From positions 1 to 39,927 of the forward strand of contig SCPD01000028.1 of the NCBI GenBank assembly GCA_005502925.1: a stretch of DNA of 39,927 bases. The letters run 5' to 3'. Each line of letters starts with the position of its first letter. The first letter of the stretch is position 1. The notes under the pieces were generated by a model, which was given only the letters and a program-made list of their open reading frames with translations, was not told the origin of the DNA and did no database searches. This DNA comes from Rhizobiales bacterium Y(2018). Lineage in GTDB: Bacteria > Pseudomonadota > Alphaproteobacteria > Rhizobiales > Aestuariivirgaceae. Positions 8,021 through 16,318 of this stretch are shown here, one piece after another. The position numbers and the translations under genes are program-made.

Positions 8021-9241
8021 ATGCAACTTCAGCGGTACTCCGCGCTGGCGGTCCATAATGCTCATGGTAACCGGGCGCGTCCTTACAGTGACACGGAACG
8101 CCACGTGCTGAGCCAGGACGGCTTCCGCATAGCGAAGGCCGAAATCAGCGCCTGGCCCGGCTACAGGCCGACGCCGCTCATCACGCTCGCCGGTCTCGCC
8201 GGAAGGCTCGGTGTCGGCGCAGTGCTCTATAAAGATGAAGGCCAGCGGCTCGGCCTCAAGAGCTTCAAGGCCATCGGCGGCGCCTATGCGGTGCTGACCG
8301 TGCTGAAGGATCATCTCGCCGACAAACATGGAATCAAGGACGCGGCGGTCGCCGATCTGGTGGCCGGCAAATACCGCGACCAGGTCGCCGATGTCACTGT
8401 CGCCGCCGCCACCGACGGCAATCACGGGCGTTCGGTCGCCTGGGGTGCCCAGCTGTTCGGCGCCAATTGCGTGATCTATCTGCACAGCCATGTCAGCCCG
8501 ACGCGCGAGCGCGAGATCGCCCGTTTCGGCGCCAGGATCGTGCGCGTCAAAGGCCATTATGACGACTCGGTTCGTGACTGCGCCGTCGATGCCGCCAAGA
8601 ATGGTTGGGTGCTGGTCGCCGACACTTCGTCCGATCCGAAAGCGCGTGTGCCCTCGCTCATCATGCAGGGTTATTCGCTGATCGCCGATGAGGTGCTGAA
8701 GCAGACGGAAACGACCGGACGGCCGACCCATGTTTTCGTCCAGGCCGGCGTCGGCGGTCTCGCCGCTGCTTTCGGCGCGCATTACTGGGATCTGTTCGGC
8801 GCGGACCGGCCGCGCCTCATCGTCGTCGAGCCGATCCAGGCCGACTGCGTCTTCCGCAGCATCGCCGCCGGCAAGCCGACCATGGTGCCGGGCGATACCA
8901 ATACCGTCATGGCCTGCCTCGCCGCAGGCCAGGTCTCGGCCCCTGCCTGGGTGGTGATGCAGCATGCGGTCGATGACGTCCTGGCGCTGCCAGAGGATGC
9001 CGCACCCGACGCGATGCGTATCCTGGCCACGGGCATCGATGGCGATCCCGCCATCGTCGCCGGTGAATCGGGCTGTGCCGCCACGGCGGGCTTGATTGCC
9101 GCGGCGCTCGATCCGAAGCTCAAGGCGGCGCTTGGTCTCGACGCGAAGTCGCGGGTGCTGGTGATCGGGAGCGAAGGAGCGACGGATGAGGATGCCTATC
9201 TGCGGATCGTCGGCCGGACGTCGGATGCGGTCGCAGCCTGA
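8021..9241 (+). CDS. dpaL: Diaminopropionate ammonia-lyase family PLP enzyme
   Basis: The 406-residue fold-type II PLP enzyme closely resembles E. coli YgeX (DpaL), which converts 2,3-diaminopropionate to pyruvate and two ammonia. The PLP lysine is K83 (LKSFKAIGGAYA). The catalytic aspartates of the family appear as D132 (TDGNHGRSVAWGAQ) and D201 (ADTSSD), and the phosphate loop as QAGVGGLAA. ATG 8021 is preferred because it aligns with family N-termini; the open frame extends to 7925, overlapping the binding-protein gene. An oddity is that the segment after D201 reads SSDPKAR where, from memory, YgeX has an aromatic-acidic AWEGY stretch. Real substrate preference may therefore differ. The following four genes are co-directional. 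Confidence 0.88.
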   Translation: MQLQRYSALAVHNAHGNRARPYSDTERHVLSQDGFRIAKAEISAWPGYRPTPLITLAGLAGRLGVGAVLYKDEGQRLGLKSFKAIGGAYAVLTVLKDHLADKHGIKDAAVADLVAGKYRDQVADVTVAAATDGNHGRSVAWGAQLFGANCVIYLHSHVSPTREREIARFGARIVRVKGHYDDSVRDCAVDAAKNGWVLVADTSSDPKARVPSLIMQGYSLIADEVLKQTETTGRPTHVFVQAGVGGLAAAFGAHYWDLFGADRPRLIVVEPIQADCVFRSIAAGKPTMVPGDTNTVMACLAAGQVSAPAWVVMQHAVDDVLALPEDAAPDAMRILATGIDGDPAIVAGESGCAATAGLIAAALDPKLKAALGLDAKSRVLVIGSEGATDEDAYLRIVGRTSDAVAA

Positions 9242-9254
9242 AGGGGAGGTGTAG

Positions 9255-10040
9255 ATGAGCGGGTTGCTTGAGGGAAAGACGGCTTTCATCACCGGTGGTG
9301 CCCAGGGAATCGGGCTTGCCGTCGCCGAGGCCTATCTGAAACATGGCGCAAAGGTCATCGCCGCCGATATCGACAAACGCGCCGTGGCCGACGCGCAAAG
9401 CCGGCTCGCGTCGCTCGCCGGCGACCGTGCCCGCGTGGTCGAGCTCGACGTCACCAGTGAAGACGCGACCGAAGCGCTGGCCGACCGGCTGTTCAAGGAT
9501 GGCGGCGTCGATATCGTCGTCCCCAATGCCGGCATTCTCGTCCTCAAGCGTGCCGTCGATTTTGATCTGCCGACCTGGCGGCGCGTCCTCGACATCAACC
9601 TCACCGGCGCTTTCGTCACCGCCACGTCCTTCGCCAGGCGGATGGTGCCGCAGGGCCGGGGCGGGCGCATCATCCTCACCTCATCGCTGTTCGGACTGCG
9701 CGGCGGTGTCGAAAACGCCGCCTATTCGGCATCGAAATTCGGCATGATCGGACTGATGCAATGCCTCGCCGCCGAGCTCGCCGCCGACGGCATCCTGGTC
9801 AATTGCGTGTGTCCCGGCCAGATGGACACGGCGATGCTCCATAAATTGTTCGACATGCGCGCCGTGCTGCAAGGCAAGCCGGCCGATGAGCTCAAAGCCG
9901 CCTTCAAGGCGAAGATCCCACTGGGTGAGCTCGGCAAGCTCGACGATCTCGCCGGCGCCTATGTCTATCTCGCCTCCGATCTCGCGCGTTATGTCGTCGG
10001 CCAGTCGCTGGTCATTGATGGCGGATGGCAGGTCGGATGA
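9255..10040 (+). CDS. SDR family oxidoreductase
   Basis: The 261-residue classical short-chain dehydrogenase has a cofactor motif TGGAQGIG at residues 13-20, the NAG motif (PNAGIL), a catalytic serine in ILTSSLFG, and the catalytic pair Y157 and K161 (YSASK). An aspartate after the second strand (AADIDKRA) favours NAD over NADP. It starts 13 bp after the ammonia-lyase stop and overlaps the next gene by 4 bp (ATGA), so it is in the same operon. It probably oxidises a hydroxy group or reduces a keto group of a pathway intermediate. The exact substrate is not predictable. Confidence 0.9.
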   Translation: MSGLLEGKTAFITGGAQGIGLAVAEAYLKHGAKVIAADIDKRAVADAQSRLASLAGDRARVVELDVTSEDATEALADRLFKDGGVDIVVPNAGILVLKRAVDFDLPTWRRVLDINLTGAFVTATSFARRMVPQGRGGRIILTSSLFGLRGGVENAAYSASKFGMIGLMQCLAAELAADGILVNCVCPGQMDTAMLHKLFDMRAVLQGKPADELKAAFKAKIPLGELGKLDDLAGAYVYLASDLARYVVGQSLVIDGGWQVG

Positions 10041-11251
10041 GCGATATTGCCGCGATCAAGGTCTATGCGGAAGCCGAGCGCGCGGCCCTGCTGGATCTCT
10101 GCGCCCAGCTCGTCGCGGCGCCGAGCCCGCAGCCGGTCGGCGACACGACGGAGCCTGTCGGGGTTCTCACGAGAGTTCTGCGCGATGCCGGCCTCGCGCC
10201 TGAGATCCGCCAATGCGATCCGCGCAAGCCCAATATCGTCTGCAGCTTCGAAGGCGCCGGGCCCGGACCACATCTGGTGCTCAACGGCCATGTCGACACG
10301 CTCAATCCGGGCGATGAAAAATCCTGGTCGGTGCCGGTCTATGCTCTGTCGCGCCGCAATGGCCTGATGAGCGGGCTCGGCATCGGCAATATGAAAGCCG
10401 GAAGTGCCGCGCTGACCAAGGCCTTCATCGGCCTCCATGCGCGCCGCGCTGAGATTGCCGGCCGTGTGACTTTGACACTCGTTTCCGACGAGGTCGTGTT
10501 CGGCCCGGCGGGCTCGGCCTTTCTTCTCGATCATGACGACACGCTCACCGGTGATTTCCTGATCAATGCCGAAGGACCGGGAGCGATGAATCTCGCGGTC
10601 GCCGAAAAGGGCCTTCTGTGGCTCAGCATCGAAGCGACCGCGGCGCCGGGACAGGGCATGCTGACGCGTACCGGCTCGTCGGCCATTGCGCGGCTCGCCC
10701 GGCTTCTTGCCGAGATCGATGGCTGGAATGATGAAACCGTAACACCGCCCGACGGCATGGCGGCGCTCGCCGATTTTGCCGGCGAACATGGCCTGCGGCT
10801 CTCGGTCAATGCCGGCGAAATTCAAGGTGGCGATTTCGTCAGCCAGGTGGCGGTGAAGGCCACGGCTGAGGTCGATTTCCGCGTGCCACCCGGCCTCACC
10901 ATCGAGACGATCGAAAAACGCGTGCGCGATCTGGCCGAGACAATCGGCGGCATCACCGTCACGCGCATCAAAGGCTGGAATCCAAACTGGACGCCGATCG
11001 AGCATGCTCTGCCGCAAGCGATGCTGGCCGCGAGCACTGCGTTGCGCGGCAAGGCCGCTGCATCCGTCGTGCGATTGCCGGCGAGCGACGCCATGCGCTG
11101 GCGCGCGCGAGGCGTGCCGGCGATCTGCTTCGGGCCGCAAGCCGAGCTCGCTTCCGGCATCGACGACTATGTCTTCGAGCAGGATGTGGTCGATTGTCTC
11201 GCCATCTATATGGCCGCGGCGCTTTCGCTTCTGACGGAGTCCCGATCGTGA
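10037..11251 (+). CDS. M20-family metallohydrolase homologue with altered metal site
   Basis: The 404-residue protein has the M20 (ArgE/DapE/CPG2) layout: a catalytic domain interrupted by a dimerisation domain. The first metal motif is present (NGHVDTLNPGDEKSW). Elsewhere the expected ligands seem changed. The usual GRGxxDMKGG reads GLGIGNMKAG (bridging Asp to Asn), the usual DEE reads DEV (metal Glu to Val), the dimerisation-domain His is replaced in PGQGML, and the terminal AH before DEY reads AS before GIDDYV. It may be a non-canonical or single-metal subfamily or a pseudoenzyme. ATG 10037 overlaps the SDR stop; 10025 is an alternative. The gene is coupled to the next one by a GTGA overlap. 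YgeY, an M20 protein, accompanies YgeX in E. coli. Confidence 0.82.
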   Translation: MSDIAAIKVYAEAERAALLDLCAQLVAAPSPQPVGDTTEPVGVLTRVLRDAGLAPEIRQCDPRKPNIVCSFEGAGPGPHLVLNGHVDTLNPGDEKSWSVPVYALSRRNGLMSGLGIGNMKAGSAALTKAFIGLHARRAEIAGRVTLTLVSDEVVFGPAGSAFLLDHDDTLTGDFLINAEGPGAMNLAVAEKGLLWLSIEATAAPGQGMLTRTGSSAIARLARLLAEIDGWNDETVTPPDGMAALADFAGEHGLRLSVNAGEIQGGDFVSQVAVKATAEVDFRVPPGLTIETIEKRVRDLAETIGGITVTRIKGWNPNWTPIEHALPQAMLAASTALRGKAAASVVRLPASDAMRWRARGVPAICFGPQAELASGIDDYVFEQDVVDCLAIYMAAALSLLTESRS

Positions 11252-12753
11252 ACGCTAAATCGCCAAATTCCGGCAGCACTTTGATCGGCGATGCCTTCGC
11301 TTCGCGCGAAAGGCCGGTGCTCACAGGGCGGACCGGCGCTGTCGCCGCCGCCGACCCCTTCGCCGCCGCCGCGGCCCAGGAGATTCTCACGCTGGGCGGC
11401 AGCGCCGTCGATGCGATGGTCGCGGCGCAAGCGGTGCTGGCCGTGGTCGCTCCCGATGCCTGTGGTCTCGGCGGTGACATGCTCTGCCTCATCCGTGAGC
11501 CCGGCGGCAAGGTGCTCGCCGTGAACGGCACTGGGGCGGCGCCGAAAAAGCTCGGCCGCGTCACTACCGATGGCGGCGCCAGCATCACCGTGCCCGGCAT
11601 GGTCGATGCGTGGGCCGTGGCGCTCGAGCGTCATGGCCGGCTCTCCTTCAACCGTGTGCTGGAGCCGGCGATCCGCATCGCCCGTCTCGGCCTGCGCATC
11701 CCGGCGGCGCTGGCGCGCGCGGCGGAAATCCACCGCCCGCGGCTCGAGCGTTACGGCGCCGGACAATGGGGCCTGCTCAATGCCGCGCCCGGCGATCTCG
11801 TCATCCAGAACGAGCTCGCGATGACGCTCGACCGTATCGGCAAGGAGGGCGCGGGCGCCTTCTATCGCGGTGATTGTGCCGAAGCCATCGCCGCCGCCGT
11901 CAAGGCGCAAGGCGGCGCACTTTCGACTGCCGATCTGGCGGAGCATCAGACCGTGCTCGCCGAGCCGATCGCCGTCGCTTTCCGCGGCGCCCGGCTCCTG
12001 GTGCAGCCGCCGATTTCGCAAGGCGTTCTTCTCGCCATGGCCGCCAAGGCTTTGTCGGCACTGGGCGATGTGCCGGAGGATCGCCTCGATCACGCGGCGA
12101 TCGAACTGACGGAAGCGAGTTTCGCCTGGCGCGATCATGTCGCCGAGGGCGACAAGCTGCTCAAGAAGAAGCTCACGCTCGATCTCGATAAGTCGGGCCA
12201 GCGCGGAGGGCCCCGCGCTTATCTCCACACTGCGGGCATTGCCGTCGCCGACCGCCAGGGCTGCGTCGTCTCTTCGCTCGTCAGCGTGTTCGACGATTTC
12301 GGTTCCGCCGTGCTGGTGCCGGAATGCGGCTTCGTCCTCAACAACCGCGCCGGCGGCTTCACCAAGGCGCCCAATGAAGCGGCGCCCGGCAAGCGGCCTG
12401 TCCATACGCTGGCGCCGGTCCTGCTCGAGACGGCACGCGGACCGATCGCGCTGTCGACACCCGGCGCCGACGGGCAAGTGCAGACCTTGCTGCAGGTCCT
12501 ATCCGGACTGATGATAGAGGGTATCGACCTCGCCCAGGCGATCGGTCGGCCGCGCTGGCGCAGCGAGAACGGTCAGCTGCTGATCGAGGAAAGCCATCCG
12601 CGCCGCGCGCTTCTGGCCGGGCTCGGCCACAAGGTGATGCCGATGCCCGACGGCCATATGAAAGCCGGCGCGGTCACCGCCGCCGGCTCGATCGACGGCG
12701 CCCCCATCGCCTGCGGCGACTGGCGACGTAACACCTGGGCCGGGATCGTGTGA
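11248..12753 (+). CDS. Gamma-glutamyltransferase-family Ntn hydrolase
   Basis: The 501-residue protein is an N-terminal-nucleophile hydrolase related to gamma-glutamyltransferase. The predicted autocleavage nucleophile is T328 (LHTAGIAVADRQG), giving a small subunit of about 174 residues with FDDFGSAV, LNNRAGGF, PVHTLAPVL and STPGADGQVQTLLQ blocks. The glutamate-recognition residues of true GGT look absent: the Arg region reads NGTGAAP, the Asp after LNN is replaced (NRAGGF), and the paired serines are HT. No signal peptide is evident, so it should be cytoplasmic. GTG 11248 overlaps the M20 stop; an upstream in-frame ATG at 11194 is less likely. The family also includes oxamate amidohydrolase (HpxW) and cephalosporin acylases, so another amide is the likely substrate. 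Confidence 0.85.
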   Translation: MNAKSPNSGSTLIGDAFASRERPVLTGRTGAVAAADPFAAAAAQEILTLGGSAVDAMVAAQAVLAVVAPDACGLGGDMLCLIREPGGKVLAVNGTGAAPKKLGRVTTDGGASITVPGMVDAWAVALERHGRLSFNRVLEPAIRIARLGLRIPAALARAAEIHRPRLERYGAGQWGLLNAAPGDLVIQNELAMTLDRIGKEGAGAFYRGDCAEAIAAAVKAQGGALSTADLAEHQTVLAEPIAVAFRGARLLVQPPISQGVLLAMAAKALSALGDVPEDRLDHAAIELTEASFAWRDHVAEGDKLLKKKLTLDLDKSGQRGGPRAYLHTAGIAVADRQGCVVSSLVSVFDDFGSAVLVPECGFVLNNRAGGFTKAPNEAAPGKRPVHTLAPVLLETARGPIALSTPGADGQVQTLLQVLSGLMIEGIDLAQAIGRPRWRSENGQLLIEESHPRRALLAGLGHKVMPMPDGHMKAGAVTAAGSIDGAPIACGDWRRNTWAGIV

Positions 12754-12767
12754 CCTCCCCCTTATCC

Positions 12768-12864
12768 GTCATCCCGGCGAAAGCCGGAATCCATTAGAGG
12801 CCATGCGGCTATTGCTGCGGAAGCCGAGAGAATTTAGTGGGTCCCGGCTTTCGCCGGGATGACA
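12768..12864. repeat. REP-like inverted repeat pair
   Basis: GTCATCCCGGCGAAAGCCGG at 12768-12787 is followed about 53 bases later by the reverse-complement arm CCCGGCTTTCGCCGGGATGAC ending at 12864. This CATCCCGGCGAAAGCCGG unit is a common dispersed palindrome in alphaproteobacterial genomes. It lies between the Ntn-hydrolase stop and the exporter start, and an in-frame ATG at 12837 inside it is unlikely to be a real start. Confidence 0.9.
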
Positions 12865-12884
12865 AGTTTGTTCAAGGACCCTCC

Positions 12885-13724
12885 ATGCTCGCCTCGCTCG
12901 ATCTCGCCCATATGCTGGCCTATGCCGCGGCTCTTCTTTTCACTGGCGCATTAGGCGGTTTTGTCGCGGGGCTTCTGGGCGTCGGCGGCGGCATCGTCAT
13001 CGTGCCGGTGCTGTTCCATATCTTCACGCTGCTCGACATCGACGACGACGTGAAGATGCACCTGGCGGTCGGCACCTCGCTCTCCACCATCATCCTCACC
13101 TCGGCGATGTCGGTGCGCGCGCATTGGCGGCGCGGCGCCGTCGACATGGATCTGCTCAAGCGCTGGGGCATCGGCATCTTTCTCGGCGTGGTGGCGGGCA
13201 CCTTGCTCGCGACACATGTCAAAGGCCCGGTGCTGATGGCGGTGTTCGGCGTCGTGGCGCTCATCGTCTCGTTTCACATGGCCTTTTCGAAGCCTTCCTG
13301 GCGCATCGCCGACAAGCTGCCTGGCGGCATAACCGAGCAAGCGATGGCGACCAGCATCGGCGGCGTCTCCGCCATGATGGGGATCGGCGGCGGTACGCTG
13401 TCGGTGCCGACTTTGTCGCTCTTCGGCTATCCGATCCACAAGGCGGTCGGCACGGCGGCGGCAATCGGCTTCATCATCGGCGTGCCGGGCACGATCGGCT
13501 TCGTGCTGAGCGGAATGGGCGACAGCGAATTACCGCCTTTCTCTTTCGGCTATGTGAGTCTTCTCGGCCTCGCACTCATCACGCCCACTTCCATCCTCAT
13601 GGCGCCGGTCGGCGCCTGGGCGGCGCATGCGCTGCCGGTGCGTGGCCTCAAGCTCGCTTTTGCGGCATTCCTGTTCGTCACCGCTTTGCGCATGTTGTGG
13701 ACGGTGCTCGACTTCCTGACGTGA
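12885..13724 (+). CDS. TauE/SafE family anion exporter
   Basis: The 279-residue inner-membrane protein has about eight hydrophobic segments and the duplicated TauE/SafE signature: GLLGVGGGIVIVP near residue 30 and MGIGGGTLSVPTLS near 165. Known members export sulfite, sulfoacetate and other small organic anions. ATG 12885 has an AAGGA ribosome site 6 bp upstream. It follows the catabolic cluster on the same strand but is separated by a REP-like repeat, so co-transcription is uncertain. A role in exporting an anionic product of the pathway is possible. Its stop is 1 bp from the stop of the convergent cyclase gene. Confidence 0.9.
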   Translation: MLASLDLAHMLAYAAALLFTGALGGFVAGLLGVGGGIVIVPVLFHIFTLLDIDDDVKMHLAVGTSLSTIILTSAMSVRAHWRRGAVDMDLLKRWGIGIFLGVVAGTLLATHVKGPVLMAVFGVVALIVSFHMAFSKPSWRIADKLPGGITEQAMATSIGGVSAMMGIGGGTLSVPTLSLFGYPIHKAVGTAAAIGFIIGVPGTIGFVLSGMGDSELPPFSFGYVSLLGLALITPTSILMAPVGAWAAHALPVRGLKLAFAAFLFVTALRMLWTVLDFLT

Positions 13725-13725
13725 G

Positions 13726-15663
13726 CTATTTGCTCGTCAGCTCGATAACGCCATCCCAGGCAGATGGCGGCTTTCGCCCGGCAAGCGGAAGCGTGTAGAG
13801 CATCAGCGGCTCGAACCGGCCCATGACACGGACCTGTCCGAGGGCGATGACGTCGGTTTTGTCTCCGGCCGCCACCTTCGTGCTCTCGCTCAGCAGGATG
13901 GTCGTGCCGAGCGCCTTGTTGGCGCTTTCCAGGCGGGCGGCGACATTCACCGAATCGCCGATGGCCGTGTAGTTGAAGCGCCGCGACGAACCGATATTTC
14001 CGATGACGGCCTTGCCGGTATGGATGCCGATCCGGGTGGTGAGGCTGCCGTCCGGGGCGAGACGGCCCAGGTCCTCAGCCACTTCCCGCGCGGCCTGCAG
14101 CGCGGATGCCGCCGGATTGTCGAGCGTCAGCGGGGCGCCGAAGAAGGCGACAATGCCGTCACCGACGAATTTGTCGATATAGCCGCCGTGTTTTTCGATG
14201 ATGGCGACGACCGCATCGAAATAGCGGTTGAGGTGCTGGACGATCACCTGTGCCGGGCGGCCTTCCGACGAACTGGTGAAATTGGCGAGATCGGAGAACC
14301 AGACGGTGATCTGGCGTTCTTCGCCGCCCAGAGCGGGTGGCGTTTCCGAAGCGACCATCTTCTCGAGCAGGCTCGCCGGCAGATAATAGCTGAAGGCGCG
14401 CCGCAACCGCCGCTGGTTCTGATCGACCAGCTTGAAGCGGTAGGCCATGAGTATCGCATGGGCGACGGCGCCACCGAGCGGCGGGTCGAAGAGCGGCACG
14501 ATCGTCCCGAAACGAAAGGCGATGGTTGCGATGACGATCCAGGCGAGGGCCAGCACGCCGATGAGGAGTGCTGCGAAATAGGGCTGCAGCGAAAGAGCGA
14601 GAGCGCCGGTCAAGAGGCAGGCGGTGGCGATGATCGCGCTCCGGCCGAACCGGCTCATAACGGTCGGCGTGTCGCCACGCAACAGGTCGTTCACCGCCTG
14701 GGCATGGATATAGACACCCGGCGTGTTGCGCCGGTACAGCGTTGCATCATAGAGGCCATCCGGCACAGGCAAAACGCAGCGTGGTGTGGCGTAAGGACCC
14801 TCCGGCCCGGTGATGTAGCGGCGCGAGGTCAGCTTGCGGTCCTCGACATCGAGCACCGCGCCGATGAGCACGGCCTTGCCGCGAAACTGCTCGGCGATGA
14901 AATCGGCCCGGCCGGCCTTGATGCAGGCATGAATGTCGGCGAGCGAATAGGTCGGAATGGGATCGCCGCCGCGGAAATTGACATGAGCGCCGAACAGCGC
15001 GTCGGCCGGAATGCGGCGATCGCCGAACCGGACGTCGCCTTTGCCGGCCGTTGCCTCCTTGCCCGTCAGACGCATCGCCAGTTCGAGGGCGAAGCCCGCC
15101 TCATGATAGTCGCGGCCGCCATCGAGGCCGATGAGGAACAAGGGAAAGCGGCGGATGGCGTCGTCGCGATCGGTCAATAGGTTGGCGGCGCGAATATTAG
15201 TGCCGCCGACGGCGAGCTCGTAGCCCGGATAGGGCGCGACGGCCTTCGTCGTACTCTGAAATTTGGTGAGCACGATCTTGCCTTGCTGCGATGCCTTCTT
15301 GAGGGCGACGAGAAAGCTGCGGTCATAACCCGGCAGCACCGGCTGCACCGAGGTCGGAAAGATGATGTCGAGGCCGATCACCGAGGCGTCCGCCGCGACG
15401 AGGCCGTCGACGACCTCCGCCATCAGCGGCGTCCACAAGGCATAGGGCGTGTCCTTGAAGGGCGGCTGGCGATAGGTCTCCTCATCGACCGCGATCACGA
15501 CGGTCGGCGAGGTGGCGGGCGCCGGTGGTGCCGAGATCTGCTCGCGCAGCCAGAACAGCGAATCGATGCCGAGATTAGTGAGCCGATCGAACACCGGCAG
15601 CGAGAACAGCCACGCCACTAGGACGGAGACGATGACCAAGGCAGCCCAGTCACGCGGTTTCAT
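13726..15663 (-). CDS. CHASE2-class III adenylate cyclase
   Basis: The 645-residue protein has an N-terminal membrane anchor (about 6-24), an extracytoplasmic CHASE2 sensor domain (about 25-330), three closely spaced membrane helices (about 335-410) and a C-terminal class III nucleotide cyclase domain (about 440-620). Metal-binding aspartates are D458 (WFSDLANF) and D502 (KFVGDGIVAFFG). The specificity pair K498 and T566 (YTAIGDSVNVAARLE) points to ATP rather than GTP, and the transition-state N and R are present. It should make cAMP in response to a periplasmic signal. It is the last gene of a three-gene operon, 3 bp after the small exported protein gene. Confidence 0.92.
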   Translation of the reverse strand: MKPRDWAALVIVSVLVAWLFSLPVFDRLTNLGIDSLFWLREQISAPPAPATSPTVVIAVDEETYRQPPFKDTPYALWTPLMAEVVDGLVAADASVIGLDIIFPTSVQPVLPGYDRSFLVALKKASQQGKIVLTKFQSTTKAVAPYPGYELAVGGTNIRAANLLTDRDDAIRRFPLFLIGLDGGRDYHEAGFALELAMRLTGKEATAGKGDVRFGDRRIPADALFGAHVNFRGGDPIPTYSLADIHACIKAGRADFIAEQFRGKAVLIGAVLDVEDRKLTSRRYITGPEGPYATPRCVLPVPDGLYDATLYRRNTPGVYIHAQAVNDLLRGDTPTVMSRFGRSAIIATACLLTGALALSLQPYFAALLIGVLALAWIVIATIAFRFGTIVPLFDPPLGGAVAHAILMAYRFKLVDQNQRRLRRAFSYYLPASLLEKMVASETPPALGGEERQITVWFSDLANFTSSSEGRPAQVIVQHLNRYFDAVVAIIEKHGGYIDKFVGDGIVAFFGAPLTLDNPAASALQAAREVAEDLGRLAPDGSLTTRIGIHTGKAVIGNIGSSRRFNYTAIGDSVNVAARLESANKALGTTILLSESTKVAAGDKTDVIALGQVRVMGRFEPLMLYTLPLAGRKPPSAWDGVIELTSK

Positions 15664-15666
15664 GCG

Positions 15667-16311
15667 TCAGGGGCGGATCAGGCGCGCGATCAAGGGAACG
15701 GGGCCCGCTTTGGCGGTGGGCGCGATGGCGAAGAGAAAGTCGACCTTGGGCCCACGCAGCCGGTAGATGGCGCCGGGCGTCAGGGAAATGCCGAGCGCCT
15801 GCAGATCGAGGCGGGCGCCCGATGCTTCGACATCCTTGGGTGGCTCGAAGCTGTCGACCCGCTGGATGATCGCCGGTCCGTTTGCGATCGGCGCGAAAAG
15901 CGGCTGCGTTCCGTAGCTCGCGGCGAAGGCGGCGAATCTGTCCGTTTCCCGATAAGCGGTGACTCCACTCTCCTGGGCCTGGCCGGACGACAGTTTCATG
16001 CCGCGGCCCGAGCAATCGATTTCCTCGCGCTGGAGGGCGCCGCCTTTGACCGTGCTCTTCTCGAAACCGACGATGACGTGGCCGCCGGTGATGGTCTCGC
16101 GCTGGCACGATTTGAGATAGCTGACGATGAGCTTCTCGTCGGGCGCGAGGTCGAAGGCGGTGCCGGCCTCCAGATAATCCATGAGGAAGACGCCGGTGCG
16201 CTCCGGCGCCTCTTCGACGATGGCGACGGGCTCGCCCGCTTGCACTTGCGGAGAGAAGCCCATGGCGAGCGTCAGGCACGCGAAGAAGGAGGCGAAGGAG
16301 AGACGTGACAT
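15667..16311 (-). CDS. Exported protein of unknown function, between caspase and cyclase
   Basis: The 214-residue protein has a clear Sec signal peptide (MSRLSFASFFACLTLAMGFS, cleavage near VQAGE). The mature part has a FecR-like flavour: APDEKLIVSYLKSCQRETITGG followed by VGFEKSTVKGG and a pair of cysteines in SCQRE and IDCSGRG that could form a disulfide. I do not recognise a firm family. ATG 16311 is chosen because it gives the signal peptide; the open frame extends to 16395 over the caspase gene. It lies 7 bp after the caspase stop and 3 bp before the cyclase start, so all three are likely co-expressed and it could feed a periplasmic signal to CHASE2. Confidence 0.8.
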   Translation of the reverse strand: MSRLSFASFFACLTLAMGFSPQVQAGEPVAIVEEAPERTGVFLMDYLEAGTAFDLAPDEKLIVSYLKSCQRETITGGHVIVGFEKSTVKGGALQREEIDCSGRGMKLSSGQAQESGVTAYRETDRFAAFAASYGTQPLFAPIANGPAIIQRVDSFEPPKDVEASGARLDLQALGISLTPGAIYRLRGPKVDFLFAIAPTAKAGPVPLIARLIRP

Positions 16312-16318
16312 TGGGGGA

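Noticed and set aside
11206-12477. Minus-strand frame of 423 codons opposite the GGT-family gene
   Set aside because: Composition is typical of antisense shadows and it lacks any domain signature. The plus-strand gene aligns over its full length with its family.
12837-12884. N-terminal extension of the TauE/SafE gene from ATG 12837
   Set aside because: The extension lies in the REP-like repeat. ATG 12885 has a good ribosome site and matches the start of the first membrane segment.
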